Part shown: positions 26,821 to 36,806 of the stretch, piece after piece
Layout: every line of letters begins with the position of its first letter
Position numbering within the stretch: position 1 is the stretch's first letter
DNA from: Mesorhizobium sp. YIM 152430
GTDB lineage: Bacteria > Pseudomonadota > Alphaproteobacteria > Rhizobiales > Rhizobiaceae
Direction of reading: 5' to 3'
DNA length: 64,000 nucleotides
Assembly: GCF_029210365.1 (NCBI RefSeq)
Contig: NZ_JARGES010000056.1
Span: 248,001 to 312,000 of the forward strand
Position numbers and translations under genes: made by a program
The notes under the pieces: generated by a model
What the model was told of the DNA's origin: nothing
Databases searched by the model: none
The model's input: only the letters and a program-made list of their open reading frames with translations

Positions 26821-28083
26821 TTACACAACGAGGATCGCCCGCAGATCATTGACATTCGTTCCCGTCGGACCCGGCGTAAACAAATCCCCCAGCGCTTCGA
26901 ACGCCGCCCAGGCATCGTGCCGCGCAAGCAGCCCGCGCGGATCATGCCCCATCGCGCGCAGGCGCGTCGCTGTCGTGCCGTCGGCGAATGCGCCTGCATT
27001 GTCTTCCGACCCGTCGATCCCGTCCGTATCGGCTGCAAAGGCGTGAACGCCGGGCAGGCCTTCGATGCCAAGCGCAAGCGACAGCAGGAACTCCGTGTTG
27101 CGCCCGCCCCGGCCGCCCTTTTGCGCAATCGTCACCGTCGTCTCGCCGCCGGACAAAATCAGCACGGGCCTGGCGAAAGGCCGGTCGCGCAGCGCGATCT
27201 CGCGGGCGATTGCGGCGTGGACCTTGCCGACTTCACGCGCCTCGCCCTCGATCGCGTCGGAGAGGATGACGGCCTCGATGCCATGACGTCTTGCCTCGGC
27301 GACAGCCGCGTCGAGCGAGATGCCTGCCGATGCAATGATGCGCAATTCGTTCCCGGCAAAGCCCGGATCGTCCGGCATCGGCGCATCGGCGGCGGATGAC
27401 CGAATATGCGCCATGACGGCATCCGGCAGGTTCAGCCTATAGGTCTCGACAACCGAGAGCGCGTCGGTACGGGTGGCTGCGTCCGGAACGGTCGGACCGG
27501 AGGCGACATGGGCGGGATTGTCGCCGGGAATGTCGGAGACGATCAGCGAGACGACGCGCGCCGGATGCGCGGCGGCCGCAAGCCGCCCGCCCTTGATCGC
27601 CGAGACGTGCTTGCGGATCGTGTTCATGGCGGAGATCGGCGCACCGGAGGCGAGCAGCGCTTCGTTGACCGCAATCTCGTCGGCCAGCGTCAGCCCGGCA
27701 GGCGGTGCGGGCAAAAGCGCCGAGCCGCCCCCTGAGATGAGCGCGATGACGAGGTCGTCTGTCGTGAGATTTTCGACGGTGGCAAGCAGGCGCTGGCCGG
27801 CCTTCAGCCCCGCCTCGTCGGGCACGGGATGGGCGGCGTCGATGATCTCGATGCGTTCGCAGTCGCAGCCATAGCCGTAGCGTGTGACGACGAGGCCTTC
27901 GAGCGGACCGTCCCACGCACGCTCCAGCGCCCGCGCCATCTGCGCCGAGCCCTTGCCGGCCCCGATCACGACCGTGCGCCCCTTCGGCCGTACAGGAAGG
28001 TAGTCGCGGATGATGCGTTGGGGATCGGCGGCGTCGACGGCGGCGGAGAAGATGGAGGTGAAGAGTGCGCGCGGGTCGGTCAT
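26821..28083 (-). CDS. Glycerate 2-kinase / hydroxypyruvate reductase family (MOFRL, GckA/TtuD)
   Basis: 420 residues from ATG 28083; a GTG at 28092 is an alternative. VVIGAGKGSAQMARALE, ALISGGGSALLPAPPAG, the VLSGGETTVTI segment and the MOFRL end (FLLSLALGIEG, ADTDGIDGSEDNAGA) are diagnostic. By family it phosphorylates glycerate to 2-phosphoglycerate with ATP. Its place at the end of the puuD-guaD unit suggests it feeds carbon from purine-derived glyoxylate into central metabolism, although glyoxylate carboligase is not in the window. Converges with the UdgX gene, 2 bases apart. Confidence 0.92.
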   Translation of the reverse strand: MTDPRALFTSIFSAAVDAADPQRIIRDYLPVRPKGRTVVIGAGKGSAQMARALERAWDGPLEGLVVTRYGYGCDCERIEIIDAAHPVPDEAGLKAGQRLLATVENLTTDDLVIALISGGGSALLPAPPAGLTLADEIAVNEALLASGAPISAMNTIRKHVSAIKGGRLAAAAHPARVVSLIVSDIPGDNPAHVASGPTVPDAATRTDALSVVETYRLNLPDAVMAHIRSSAADAPMPDDPGFAGNELRIIASAGISLDAAVAEARRHGIEAVILSDAIEGEAREVGKVHAAIAREIALRDRPFARPVLILSGGETTVTIAQKGGRGGRNTEFLLSLALGIEGLPGVHAFAADTDGIDGSEDNAGAFADGTTATRLRAMGHDPRGLLARHDAWAAFEALGDLFTPGPTGTNVNDLRAILVV

Positions 28084-28108
28084 TGCCGGCACTTTTGCCC
28101 GTCACGCG

Positions 28109-29422
28109 CTAGCTGGCAAGGTCGCTCTTCGCCCGCTTGCCCGCCACATAAACCTCTCGCACGCATCGGTCATCCCCCATGGTCTGCATCAAGAACAGCT
28201 CTTCCGCCAGCGTCTCGATCCGCTCCATGCGCAGCCGCATCGCGGGCGTCGCCTTGGCATCGAGCACGACGAGATCGGCATCGGTGCCGATATCGAGCGT
28301 GCCGATCTTCCCTTCGAGCGACAGCGCCTTGGCGTTGCCGAGCGTGATCTGCCAGAAGGACGCGAGCGGGTTCAGCTTTTCGCCGTTGAGCGCGATGATC
28401 TTGTAGCCCTCGTCCATCGTGCGCAGCATCGAATAGTTGGTGCCGCCGCCGACATCCGTGGCCGTGGAAATGCGCAGCGGCTTGGCGCGCTTGCGGTAGC
28501 GCTGATAGTCGAAGAGGCCCGAGCCGAGGAAGAGGTTCGAGGTCGGGCAGAAGACGGCGATCGAGCCGGCATCCGAAAGCGCATCCGCTTCGCGTTCCGA
28601 TAGATGGATCGAATGGCCGAAGAGCGTCTTCGAGCCGGCGAGGCCGTAATGCTCGTAGATGTGCGTATAGTCCTCCGACCAGGAATAGAGCTCCTGCGTG
28701 AAGGCGACCTCGGCGTGGTTTTCGGACAGATGGGTCTGGATGTGGAGGTCGGGATGCTCGGCGGCGAGCGCGCCCGCCATCTCCATCTGCTCGGGCGAGC
28801 AGGTGATCGCAAAGCGCGGCGTGATGGCGTAATGGCCGCGCGCGCGGCGGTGCCAGCGGGCGATCAGTTCCTTCGTGTCGTCATAGGAGGATTGCGGCGT
28901 GTCGGTCAGCGCGTCCGGCGCGTTGCGGTCCATCATCACCTTGCCGCCGACGACCAGCATGTCGCGGCTTTCCGCCTCGGCGAAGAACGCGTCCGCGCTC
29001 TCCTTGTGGACCGAGCAATAGGCGACGACCGTCGTCGTGCCTTGGCGGATCAGTTCGTCGAGGAACAGCCGCGCGATGCGCCGGCCGTGCTGGAGGTCGG
29101 CGAAGCGCGTCTCCTCCGGAAAGGTGTATTTGTTGAGCCATTCGAGAAGCTCGGCGCCGTAGCTCGCGATCACCTGCATCTGCGGGAAATGCGCGTGGGT
29201 ATCGATGAAGCCCGGCAGGATGAGGTGCGGACGATGGTCGACGATGGCCACGTCCCGGCCCGCCTCGCGCGCGACGAGATGGAAATCCCCCATTGCCGCG
29301 ATCTTCCCGTCGCGGATCAGGAGCCCGCCATCTTCCTCGTAGCGATACGAGGCGCGGTCCTCGATGCTTTCCGGCTCGGTGAGGAAGGACAGCAGGCGGC
29401 CACGCAGGACAAGCGTCGACAT
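28109..29422 (-). CDS. guaD: Guanine deaminase
   Basis: 437 residues, amidohydrolase fold, converts guanine to xanthine. Zinc ligands are in FIDTHAHFPQ (HxH), LHIQTHLSENHAEV, LFGHSIHLSE and TATDVGGGTNYSML; the PQMQVIASYG and LLEWLNKYTFPEE segments are specific to GuaD. ATG 29422 overlaps the stop of the upstream urate hydroxylase gene (ATGATGA arrangement), with GAGG 7 bases ahead; ATG 29425 is also possible. First step of the purine pathway encoded around it. Confidence 0.95.
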   Translation of the reverse strand: MSTLVLRGRLLSFLTEPESIEDRASYRYEEDGGLLIRDGKIAAMGDFHLVAREAGRDVAIVDHRPHLILPGFIDTHAHFPQMQVIASYGAELLEWLNKYTFPEETRFADLQHGRRIARLFLDELIRQGTTTVVAYCSVHKESADAFFAEAESRDMLVVGGKVMMDRNAPDALTDTPQSSYDDTKELIARWHRRARGHYAITPRFAITCSPEQMEMAGALAAEHPDLHIQTHLSENHAEVAFTQELYSWSEDYTHIYEHYGLAGSKTLFGHSIHLSEREADALSDAGSIAVFCPTSNLFLGSGLFDYQRYRKRAKPLRISTATDVGGGTNYSMLRTMDEGYKIIALNGEKLNPLASFWQITLGNAKALSLEGKIGTLDIGTDADLVVLDAKATPAMRLRMERIETLAEELFLMQTMGDDRCVREVYVAGKRAKSDLAS

Positions 29423-30633
29423 CATCTTCCCTCGAACCAGACGACCAGCAGGCGGCGCTCGTCTTCGGTCATGCCCGAAACGTTGCCGGGCGGCATGGCG
29501 TGGCTGCGGCCGGCCTGGAGATAGATTTCGCGCGCGTGTTCGGCGATCTGGGTCTCGCCGTCGAGCAGCACGCCTTTCGGCGCGAAATAGACGCCCTCCC
29601 AGCCGGGCTCTGCCGCATGGCACATGGCGCAGCGGCCCATGACCGTATCGCGCACGGCATCGAAATGCCCGGACGCCATCAGCGTCTCCGCGCGGGCGGA
29701 GGCGCGCGGCTCGCCCGTCAGTGCGGCTGGCACCGTCGACAGCCACATGATGACGATGAAGAGCACCGTCGCCGCGCCCCATGTCCAGTGCGGCTTTGCC
29801 CCGGTCGCGTGCATCGTGTTGAAATAGTGCCGGATCAGAACGCCGATGATGAACACAAGCGAGGCGATCACCCAGTTGAATTCCGTGGCATAGGCCAGCG
29901 GATAGTGGTTCGACAGCATCAGGAAGATGACGGGCAGTGTCAGGTAATTGTTGTGCGTCGAGCGCTGCTTGGCGATCTTGCCGTATTTCGGGTCCGGTGC
30001 GCGTCCGGCCTTCAAATCCGCGACGACGATCTTCTGGTTCGGGATGATGATCAGGAAGACGTTGGCCGACATGATCGTGGCCGTAAAGGCGCCCAGATGC
30101 AGGAAGGCGGCGCGGCCGGTGAAAAGCTGCGTATAACCCCAGGCCATCGCGACCAGCACGCCATAGAGGATCAGCATCAGCGCGGTGTCATTGTTGCCGA
30201 GCGGCGACTTGCAGAGCAGGTCGTAGATCAGCCAGCCGACGGCCAAAGAAGCGACCGAGATCAGGATTGCGACGGGCACGGAAATGTCGAGGACGTTGCG
30301 GTCGATCAGATAGAGATCGGCGCCGGCATAGTAGACGATCGCGAGCAGGAAGAAGCCGGACAGCCAGGTCGCGTAGCTCTCCCATTTGAACCAGATCAGG
30401 TGCTCCGGCATGTTGGGCGGCGCGACCATGTATTTCTGGATGTGGTAGAAGCCGCCGCCATGGACCTGCCATTCTTCGCCATTGACGCCGGGCGGCAACT
30501 GGCCGTGACGGCGCAGGCCGAGGTCGAGCGCGATGAAATAGAAGGACGAGCCGATCCATGCGATCGCCGTGATGACGTGCAGCCAGCGCGCGGCAAAGCT
30601 CAACCAGTCCCAGAAGATCGCGAAATCGTACAC
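29422..30633 (-). CDS. puuD: Membrane urate hydroxylase with cytochrome c domain
   Basis: 403 residues: eight or so membrane helices (AARWLHVITAIAWIGSSFYFI onward) followed by a C-terminal c-type cytochrome domain with the haem motif CAMCH and Met ligand region (SHAMPPGN). This is the architecture of the membrane-bound PuuD urate oxidase of Agrobacterium-like bacteria, which passes electrons to the respiratory chain rather than to oxygen. Start codon is GTG 30633; the ribosome site is weak. First gene of a puuD-guaD-glycerate kinase unit, divergent from the LysR gene. Confidence 0.93.
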   Translation of the reverse strand: MYDFAIFWDWLSFAARWLHVITAIAWIGSSFYFIALDLGLRRHGQLPPGVNGEEWQVHGGGFYHIQKYMVAPPNMPEHLIWFKWESYATWLSGFFLLAIVYYAGADLYLIDRNVLDISVPVAILISVASLAVGWLIYDLLCKSPLGNNDTALMLILYGVLVAMAWGYTQLFTGRAAFLHLGAFTATIMSANVFLIIIPNQKIVVADLKAGRAPDPKYGKIAKQRSTHNNYLTLPVIFLMLSNHYPLAYATEFNWVIASLVFIIGVLIRHYFNTMHATGAKPHWTWGAATVLFIVIMWLSTVPAALTGEPRASARAETLMASGHFDAVRDTVMGRCAMCHAAEPGWEGVYFAPKGVLLDGETQIAEHAREIYLQAGRSHAMPPGNVSGMTEDERRLLVVWFEGR

Positions 30634-30708
30634 TCGTCAGCCCTCGGCAAATCCCAGCCTCGGACTTTACCCGCGACCGTTCAATGCGGAAGAGGGAAGC
30701 GATGCGAT

Positions 30709-30719
30709 GACTTTCAAAA
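30709..30719. promoter_or_regulatory. Shared motif GACTTTCAAAA, copy 1 (puuD/LysR promoter gap)
   Basis: This 11-base word lies in the 128-base gap between puuD and the LysR gene and recurs at 36807-36817 in the hiuH/puuE gap, the only two divergent promoters of the purine cluster. Here it begins TTTC...GAAA (30712-30734), an inverted arrangement. A binding site for the purine LysR regulator is a reasonable reading. Confidence 0.4.
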
Positions 30720-30761
30720 AAAAATCGAAAATGTTAGGCCGCAAAGGCCTGGGAGCGAGAG

Positions 30762-31682
30762 ATGGCCTATCTGGACAATGTATCGGTTTTCGTGCGCGTG
30801 GTGGAACTCGGCAATCTGTCGGCCGCCGGGCGCGACATGCGCATTTCGCCCGCCGTCGCCTCGAACCGCATCAAGGAACTGGAAAAACATCTGGGCGTGC
30901 GGCTCTTCAACCGCACCACGCGGCAACTGATGCCGACCGAGCATGGCCGCATCTTCTATGAAGGGGCCAAGAAGGTGCTCGATGCGGTGACGGATGCGGA
31001 AGCGGCCGTGACCTCGCTCTCCGGCCAGCCGCGCGGGACGATCCGCGTCACCGCGCCGCTCGGCCTCGGCCGCCGGCTGATCGCGTCGGGCATCCCCGAT
31101 TTCCACGACCGCTACCCCGACATCGAGGTGCGGCTGCGCCTTTCGGACCACAATGTCGACATGATGAAGGAAGGCATCGACGTCGCCTTCCGGCTCGGCC
31201 AGTTGGAGGATTCGAGCCTTCGGATGCGCGGCGTCATGGACTGCGAGCGCGTCCTGGTCGCCGCGCCGCAATATCTCGAAGCACGCGGCGATCCCGTAAA
31301 GCCGCAGGACCTGATCGACCAGCGCCACGACTGCCTGCTCCTGCGCTTCCCCGGCGCGCGCGAGTTCTTCTGGCCGTTGCAGACCGCCGAGGGCGTGCAG
31401 AAGTTCGAGGTGCGCGGGCCGTTCGATTCCGACGATGGCGACGTGTTGACGAGTTGGGCGCTGTCGGGCCGCGGCATCGTCATGAAGCCGCGCTTCGAGG
31501 TCGAGCCTTTCATCCGCGACTGGCGGCTGAAGGTGATTTTGCCGCAAACGCCGCCGACGCCGGTGCAGCTTGCCGCGGTCTATCCGCACCGCAAGTTTCA
31601 GGACCCCAAAGTGCGCCTGCTGCTCGATTTCATGGCCGAACGCTGCCAGCGACTCATTCGCGAGATCATGAAACCGAGCTGA
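30762..31682 (+). CDS. LysR-family regulator of the purine-catabolic cluster
   Basis: 306 residues with an N-terminal winged helix (VRVVELGNLSAAGRDMRISPAVASNRIKELE region) and a LysR substrate-binding domain (GTIRVTAPLGLGRRLI and later). It lies between puuD and xdhC, which makes it the obvious candidate regulator of the surrounding purine genes. Its 3' end overlaps the convergent xdhC gene by 17 bases. Confidence 0.92.
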   Translation: MAYLDNVSVFVRVVELGNLSAAGRDMRISPAVASNRIKELEKHLGVRLFNRTTRQLMPTEHGRIFYEGAKKVLDAVTDAEAAVTSLSGQPRGTIRVTAPLGLGRRLIASGIPDFHDRYPDIEVRLRLSDHNVDMMKEGIDVAFRLGQLEDSSLRMRGVMDCERVLVAAPQYLEARGDPVKPQDLIDQRHDCLLLRFPGAREFFWPLQTAEGVQKFEVRGPFDSDDGDVLTSWALSGRGIVMKPRFEVEPFIRDWRLKVILPQTPPTPVQLAAVYPHRKFQDPKVRLLLDFMAERCQRLIREIMKPS

Positions 31683-32472
31683 AAAGCGCGGCTGAAATCT
31701 CCGCCGCCGCCATCGCCGCAATGACCGCCGGCCGTTTGTCCTTCACCGCCGAACCGCCGATCGGGCAGACGAGGCGCGCAAGATCGGTCTCCGAGCCGCC
31801 GGCCTCCTTCAGATACCAGCTTTTGAACGTCGCCCGCTTGGTCTTCGAGCCGATCATGCCGACATAGGCCGCGTCGTCGCGCTTGAGCGCTTCGGCGACG
31901 ATCAGGAAGTCGAGCGCATGGTCGTGGGTAAGGACCACGAAGGCGGAGTGGGCTGGCGTATCGCGCACGCTCTCCTCGGGAACCGGCGTCAATCGCGTCG
32001 TGACGCCGTCCGGCATCCCGCCGAGCGCCTCGGCACGCGTTTCGACGATGGTCACGCGGAACGGCATGAGCGCGAGCGCCGCCGCCAGCGCGTGGCCGAC
32101 ATGGCCGCCACCGAAGAGCAGGACGTGCGGATAGGTTGCCTCTTCCGATTCGAGCCGCTTCGGGATCGCCGCGCGCAGTTCGGCGTCGACAAGCGCGATG
32201 TCGACGCTGGTCCGCCCGCCGCAACACTGGCCTATTTCAGGTCCGAGAGGGATGTCGAGAAGGTCGGCTTTCGGGCTTCCGGCGGCGATCATTTCGCGGG
32301 CACGGTCGATCGCCCTGAATTCGAGCTGCCCGCCGCCGATCGTGCCGAAGATGGCGGTCGGAGAGACCAGCATCCAAGCGCCGACCTCGCGCGGGGTGGA
32401 GCCGATGGCGGAGCGGACCTCGACGATGGCGAGGTGGGGGTGGGCGGCGAGGAAAGTGGCGAGGGTGGTCAT
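31666..32472 (-). CDS. xdhC: Xanthine dehydrogenase accessory protein XdhC
   Basis: 268 residues from ATG 32472 (another ATG lies at 32484). It shows EVRSAIGSTPREVGAWMLV, GTIGGGQLEFRAI, PEIGQCCGGR and the NAD-like fold LFGGGHVGHALA, all XdhC features. XdhC binds and sulfurates the molybdenum cofactor before insertion into XdhB. It is last in the hiuH-xdhA-xdhB-xdhC unit and converges on the LysR gene. Confidence 0.94.
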   Translation of the reverse strand: MTTLATFLAAHPHLAIVEVRSAIGSTPREVGAWMLVSPTAIFGTIGGGQLEFRAIDRAREMIAAGSPKADLLDIPLGPEIGQCCGGRTSVDIALVDAELRAAIPKRLESEEATYPHVLLFGGGHVGHALAAALALMPFRVTIVETRAEALGGMPDGVTTRLTPVPEESVRDTPAHSAFVVLTHDHALDFLIVAEALKRDDAAYVGMIGSKTKRATFKSWYLKEAGGSETDLARLVCPIGGSAVKDKRPAVIAAMAAAEISAALFSSVS

Positions 32473-32553
32473 GGGGCGCGCCATGATTGGGAGGCGTGAA
32501 GGATCACAAGCATCGGTGTTCTATAGCCTGTCCACGCGCGCGCATAAACCGCG

Positions 32554-34899
32554 CTACCCGCGCGCGATCCCTCGAACCCGCTCCACCGCCATCAGCACCC
32601 GCTCCGGCGTCGCCGGCGCATCGAGCGCGGGGAACACCTTGTGCCCGCCGACGCTCGCCACCGCGTCCGACAGCGCATGGAAAACCGACATCGCCAGCAT
32701 GAAAGGCGGTTCGCCAACGGCCTTGGAGCGATGCACCGTCGGCTCGTGCGCCTCCGGCCAATCCGCCAGCGTCACGTTGAAAATCTTCGGACGGTCCGAA
32801 GCGAGCGGAATCTTGTAGGTCGACGGAGCATAGGTTCTGAGGCGCCCCTTTTCGTCCCAGACGAGTTCCTCGGTCGTCAGCCAGCCCATGCCCTGCACGA
32901 AGCCGCCCTCGATCTGGCCGAGATCGATGATCCGGTTCAAGGAGCGTCCCGTCTCGTGCAGGATGTCGGTGCGCTCGACGACATATTCGCCCGTCAGCGT
33001 GTCGATCGAAACTTCCGAGCACGATGCGCCATAGGCGAAATAGTAGAATGGCCGGCCCTCGCCCTTGTCGCGGTCCCAGTGGATTTTCGGCGTCTTGTAG
33101 AAGCCGGCCGCCGAGAGTTGCACGCGCGCCATATAGGCCTGCTTGACGAGATCTGCGAAGGGGATTTCCTGATTTCCGATCCGCACCCGATTGGGCAGGA
33201 ACACGATCTGGTCCTTCGGCAGGCCATATTTTTCGGACGCGAAATCGCAGAGCCTGTTCTTGATCTGACGCGCGGCATTCTGCGCGGCCATGCCGTTCAA
33301 ATCCGTGCCGGACGAGGCGGCGGTGGCCGAGGTGTTCGGCACTTTGCCCGTCGTCGTCGCGGTGATCTTCACGTTGGAAATGTCGATCTGGAACTCCTCG
33401 GCCACCACCTGCGCGACCTTGACGTAGAGCCCTTGCCCCATCTCGGTGCCGCCATGGTTCAGGTGAACCGAGCCGTCCGTATACACATGCACCAGCGCGC
33501 CCGCCTGGTTGAAATGGGTCGCCGTGAAGGAGATGCCGAACTTGACCGGCGTCAGCGCAAGGCCGCGCTTGACGATGCGGCTCTTCGCATTGAAGGCGGC
33601 GATTTCCTCGCGTCGGCGCTGGTAGTCGCAGGACGCTTCCAGTTCGGCGACGATGCGGTGGACGATGTTGTCCTCGACGATCTGATGGTAGGGCGTGACG
33701 TTCCGGTCGGACGTGCCGTAGAAATTCGTCTTGCGAACCTCCAGTGGGTCCTTCCCCAGCGCGAAGGCGATCTCGTCGATGACGCGCTCCGCGCCCATCA
33801 TGCCCTGCGGGCCGCCGAAGCCGCGAAACGCGGTGTTGGACACGGTGTTGGTGTAGAGCGGCGCGGATTGCGCGTGGACCGCAGGGTAGAAATAGGCGTT
33901 GTCGCAATGGAACAGTGCGCGGTCGGTGACGGGACCGGAAAGGTCCGACGAAAAACCGCAGCGCGCGGCATAGGTGTAGTTGACGCCGCGGATCGTGCCG
34001 TGCTCGTCGAAGCCGACCTCGTAGTCGATGAGGAAGTCGTGGCGCTTGCCCGTGGCGATCATGTCGTCGTCGCGGTCGGGACGGATTTTCACCGGGCGCT
34101 TCAGCTTCTTTGCCGCAATGGCGGCGATGGCGGCGAACTGGTTCGACTGCGTCTCCTTGCCGCCGAAGCCGCCGCCCATGCGCCGTACCTCGACGGTGAC
34201 GGCGTGCGAGGCCACGCCAAGCGCGTGCGCGACCATGTGCTGGACTTCGCTCGGATGCTGGGTCGAGGAATGGACGGTCACGTCGTCGTCCTCGCCGGGA
34301 ATGGCGAGCGCGATATGGCCTTCGAGATAGAAATGGTCCTGCCCGCCGACGCGCATCCGGCCCTTGAGCCGGTGCGGGGCCGACGCGATCGCATCTGCCG
34401 CTTCGCCACGCCTCAGCGTCAGCGGCGGGGCGACCATCCGGGCCGACTTCGCGTCGAGTTCGCCGATATCGGTGACGAATGGCAGCGCGTCATAGTCGAT
34501 CTTCGCCAGTTGGCACGCCCGCCGCGCCACCTCGCGCGTTTCGGCGATGACGGCGAAGAGCGGCTGGCCGAAAAACTCGACCTTTTCCGTCGTCAGCACC
34601 GGCTCGTCGTGCCGCCCTGTCGGCGAGATGTCGTTGACGCCCGGCACGTCATGGCCGGTCAGCACCGCGACGACTCCCGGCGCGGAACGAACCGCATCGA
34701 GGTCGATGGACTTGACGGTGCCGTGTGCGATGGTCGAGAGGCCAAGACAGCCATGCAGCGTGCCGGCCGGCTCGGCGATGTCATCGATATACACGGCCTG
34801 GCCGGTGACGTGCTTGGCGGCGGAATCGTGGCGCTGGTCGCTCGCGACCCCGCCCTTGATGGCGGCGGCGGTCAGGTCGGGCTGGGCGTGCTTGTTCAT
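32554..34899 (-). CDS. xdhB: Xanthine dehydrogenase molybdopterin-binding subunit XdhB
   Basis: 781 residues. Moco-binding segments include VEVRRMGGGFGGKETQ, NTAFRGFGGPQGM, GTEMGQGLYVK, and the catalytic-glutamate region SKAVGEPPFMLAMS close to the end. It oxidises hypoxanthine and xanthine to urate with XdhA. The ATG at 34899 overlaps the xdhA stop (TGATG). Confidence 0.96.
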   Translation of the reverse strand: MNKHAQPDLTAAAIKGGVASDQRHDSAAKHVTGQAVYIDDIAEPAGTLHGCLGLSTIAHGTVKSIDLDAVRSAPGVVAVLTGHDVPGVNDISPTGRHDEPVLTTEKVEFFGQPLFAVIAETREVARRACQLAKIDYDALPFVTDIGELDAKSARMVAPPLTLRRGEAADAIASAPHRLKGRMRVGGQDHFYLEGHIALAIPGEDDDVTVHSSTQHPSEVQHMVAHALGVASHAVTVEVRRMGGGFGGKETQSNQFAAIAAIAAKKLKRPVKIRPDRDDDMIATGKRHDFLIDYEVGFDEHGTIRGVNYTYAARCGFSSDLSGPVTDRALFHCDNAYFYPAVHAQSAPLYTNTVSNTAFRGFGGPQGMMGAERVIDEIAFALGKDPLEVRKTNFYGTSDRNVTPYHQIVEDNIVHRIVAELEASCDYQRRREEIAAFNAKSRIVKRGLALTPVKFGISFTATHFNQAGALVHVYTDGSVHLNHGGTEMGQGLYVKVAQVVAEEFQIDISNVKITATTTGKVPNTSATAASSGTDLNGMAAQNAARQIKNRLCDFASEKYGLPKDQIVFLPNRVRIGNQEIPFADLVKQAYMARVQLSAAGFYKTPKIHWDRDKGEGRPFYYFAYGASCSEVSIDTLTGEYVVERTDILHETGRSLNRIIDLGQIEGGFVQGMGWLTTEELVWDEKGRLRTYAPSTYKIPLASDRPKIFNVTLADWPEAHEPTVHRSKAVGEPPFMLAMSVFHALSDAVASVGGHKVFPALDAPATPERVLMAVERVRGIARG

Positions 34900-36362
34900 C
34901 ACGCCGCCTCATGGCGCAAAACGGTAGCCGTCTCGCCGCTGCTTTCGAGAAACACCCGCATCAACAGATTCTTCGCCGTCATCATCCGATAGTCAGCGCT
35001 CGCCCGCATGTCCGAAATCGGCTGGAAATCCTGCGCATAACCCGCCATCGCAGCCTCGACCGTCTCATTCGTCCACGGCTTCCCGACGAGTCCCGCCTCG
35101 ACAGCCTTCGCGCGTTTCGGCGTCGCTGCCATGCCGCCATAGGCGATGCGGGCCGATGTCACCTTCCCATCCTCGACCCTCAGCAAGAACGCCCCCAGCA
35201 CCGCCGTGATGTCCTCGTCGCGGCGCTTCGTGATCTTGTGGACGGCGAACAGCGCCCCCGCCTCGGGCACCGGCACATGCACCGCCTCGACGAATTCGCC
35301 GGGCGCGCGGTCCTGCTTGCCGTAGTCGATGAAGAAGTCCTCGAGCGCGATCGTTCGACGACTCGCGCCTTTGCGCAGTGTCACCGACGCGCCGAGCGCG
35401 ATCAGGGGCGGCGGCGTGTCGCCGATGGGCGAGCCATTGGCGATGTTGCCGCCGATCGTGCCCATGTTGCGCACCTGATCGCCGCCGATCCGGTCGAGCA
35501 GCGGGCGCAGCGCAGGGATGCGCGACGCCAGTGCCGCATAGGCATCCGTATAGCTGACGCCGGCGCCGATGGTGATCGTGCCGTCCGTCTCCGACACCTG
35601 CCGCAATTCGTCTAGCCCGCCGATGAAGACGACAGGCGAGATGTCGCGGAAATGTTTCGTCACCCAGAGCCCGACATCGGTCGAACCGGCGACGATGCGC
35701 GCGTTCGGCTCGGCGTCCAGAACAGTCGCGAGGTCGTCGACCGACGACGGCACGACGAGCCGGTCCTTGCCCGTGCCGATCTCGACGCGCGCGCCGTCAC
35801 GCATGGCTTTCAGTCTTGCGATCACGTCTGCGCGCTCAGTGACGAGCGGGTCGCGCCCGGCCTCGCCATAGGACGAGATCGCCCGCGCCGCACGCATGAT
35901 CGCCTCGTAGCCGGTGCATCGGCACAGATTGCCTTGCAGCGCCTTTTCGATGATCGCATCGGACGGGTTCGGCTCGCGCATCCACAACGCGTAGAGCGAC
36001 ATCACGAAGCCCGGCGTGCAGAACCCGCATTGCGAACCATGGAAATCGACCATCGCCTGCTGGACGGGGTGAAGCCCCCCATCCGAACCGCGCAGATGCT
36101 CGATGGTGACGACATGGCAACCGTCAAGCGAGCCGGTGAACCGGATGCAGGCATTGACGCCTTCATAGACGAGCCCGTCGCCGGCAAGCCGACCGACCAA
36201 CACCGTGCAGGCGCCGCAATCCCCTTCCGCGCAGCCTTCCTTGGTGCCCTTCAGCGCGCGGTCGAGGCGCAGGAAATCGAGCAGCGTCGCATCGGGGCGC
36301 ACGTCGGTGAGGGTGATCACTTCGCCGTTGAGGAGGAAGCGGATGTGGGAGCGGGAGCCCAT
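34899..36362 (-). CDS. xdhA: Xanthine dehydrogenase iron-sulfur/FAD subunit XdhA
   Basis: 487 residues. Two [2Fe-2S] domains are visible: CAEGDCGACTVLV with a later Cys, and CGFCTPGFVM with GNLCRCTGYEAI. The FAD-binding domain follows (ARIVAGSTDVGLW, GTIGGNIANGSPIGD). It transfers electrons from XdhB to NAD. One base separates it from the upstream hiuH stop, so the four genes form one unit. Confidence 0.96.
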   Translation of the reverse strand: MGSRSHIRFLLNGEVITLTDVRPDATLLDFLRLDRALKGTKEGCAEGDCGACTVLVGRLAGDGLVYEGVNACIRFTGSLDGCHVVTIEHLRGSDGGLHPVQQAMVDFHGSQCGFCTPGFVMSLYALWMREPNPSDAIIEKALQGNLCRCTGYEAIMRAARAISSYGEAGRDPLVTERADVIARLKAMRDGARVEIGTGKDRLVVPSSVDDLATVLDAEPNARIVAGSTDVGLWVTKHFRDISPVVFIGGLDELRQVSETDGTITIGAGVSYTDAYAALASRIPALRPLLDRIGGDQVRNMGTIGGNIANGSPIGDTPPPLIALGASVTLRKGASRRTIALEDFFIDYGKQDRAPGEFVEAVHVPVPEAGALFAVHKITKRRDEDITAVLGAFLLRVEDGKVTSARIAYGGMAATPKRAKAVEAGLVGKPWTNETVEAAMAGYAQDFQPISDMRASADYRMMTAKNLLMRVFLESSGETATVLRHEAA

Positions 36363-36363
36363 C

Positions 36364-36729
36364 TCAACTCCCCCGATACGTTGAATAGCCGTAAGGCGAG
36401 ATCAGCAGGGGCACATGGTAGTGCGCCGCCTCCGCCATCCCGAACCGGATCGGCACCTCGTCGAGGAAGGCGGGTTCGGGCAGGGTCAGGCCCGAGCCTC
36501 GCAGATAATCGCCTGCCGCGAACACCAGCTCATACTGCCCCGGCGCGAAATCAGCGCCCTGAAGCAGCGGCGCGTCGCAACGGCCGTCGGCATTGGTGGT
36601 GACGGACTTGACGTGCGCGCGCTCGTCTCCGTCGAGCCTGTAGAGCGCGATCTTCAGCCCCGCAGCCGGCCGCCCCGACGCCGTGTCCAGTACGTGGGTG
36701 GTCAGGCGACCCGAATTGGCGTTGGCCAT
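36364..36729 (-). CDS. hiuH: 5-hydroxyisourate hydrolase (transthyretin-like)
   Basis: 121 residues; start at 36729 follows AAGGGAG. The N-terminal [15 protein letters not shown] and the C-terminal STYRGS tetrapeptide are the diagnostic HIU hydrolase motifs. It converts 5-hydroxyisourate from PuuD into OHCU in the cytoplasm. First gene of the hiuH-xdhABC unit and divergent from puuE. Confidence 0.96.
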   Translation of the reverse strand: MANANSGRLTTHVLDTASGRPAAGLKIALYRLDGDERAHVKSVTTNADGRCDAPLLQGADFAPGQYELVFAAGDYLRGSGLTLPEPAFLDEVPIRFGMAEAAHYHVPLLISPYGYSTYRGS

Positions 36730-36806
36730 ATGCGCTCCCTTTTGTTCTTCTTGGCACGGACTGTAAGGCAAGTCATAAGCCCTCTGGAGGCGAGCGGCCA
36801 CAAAAA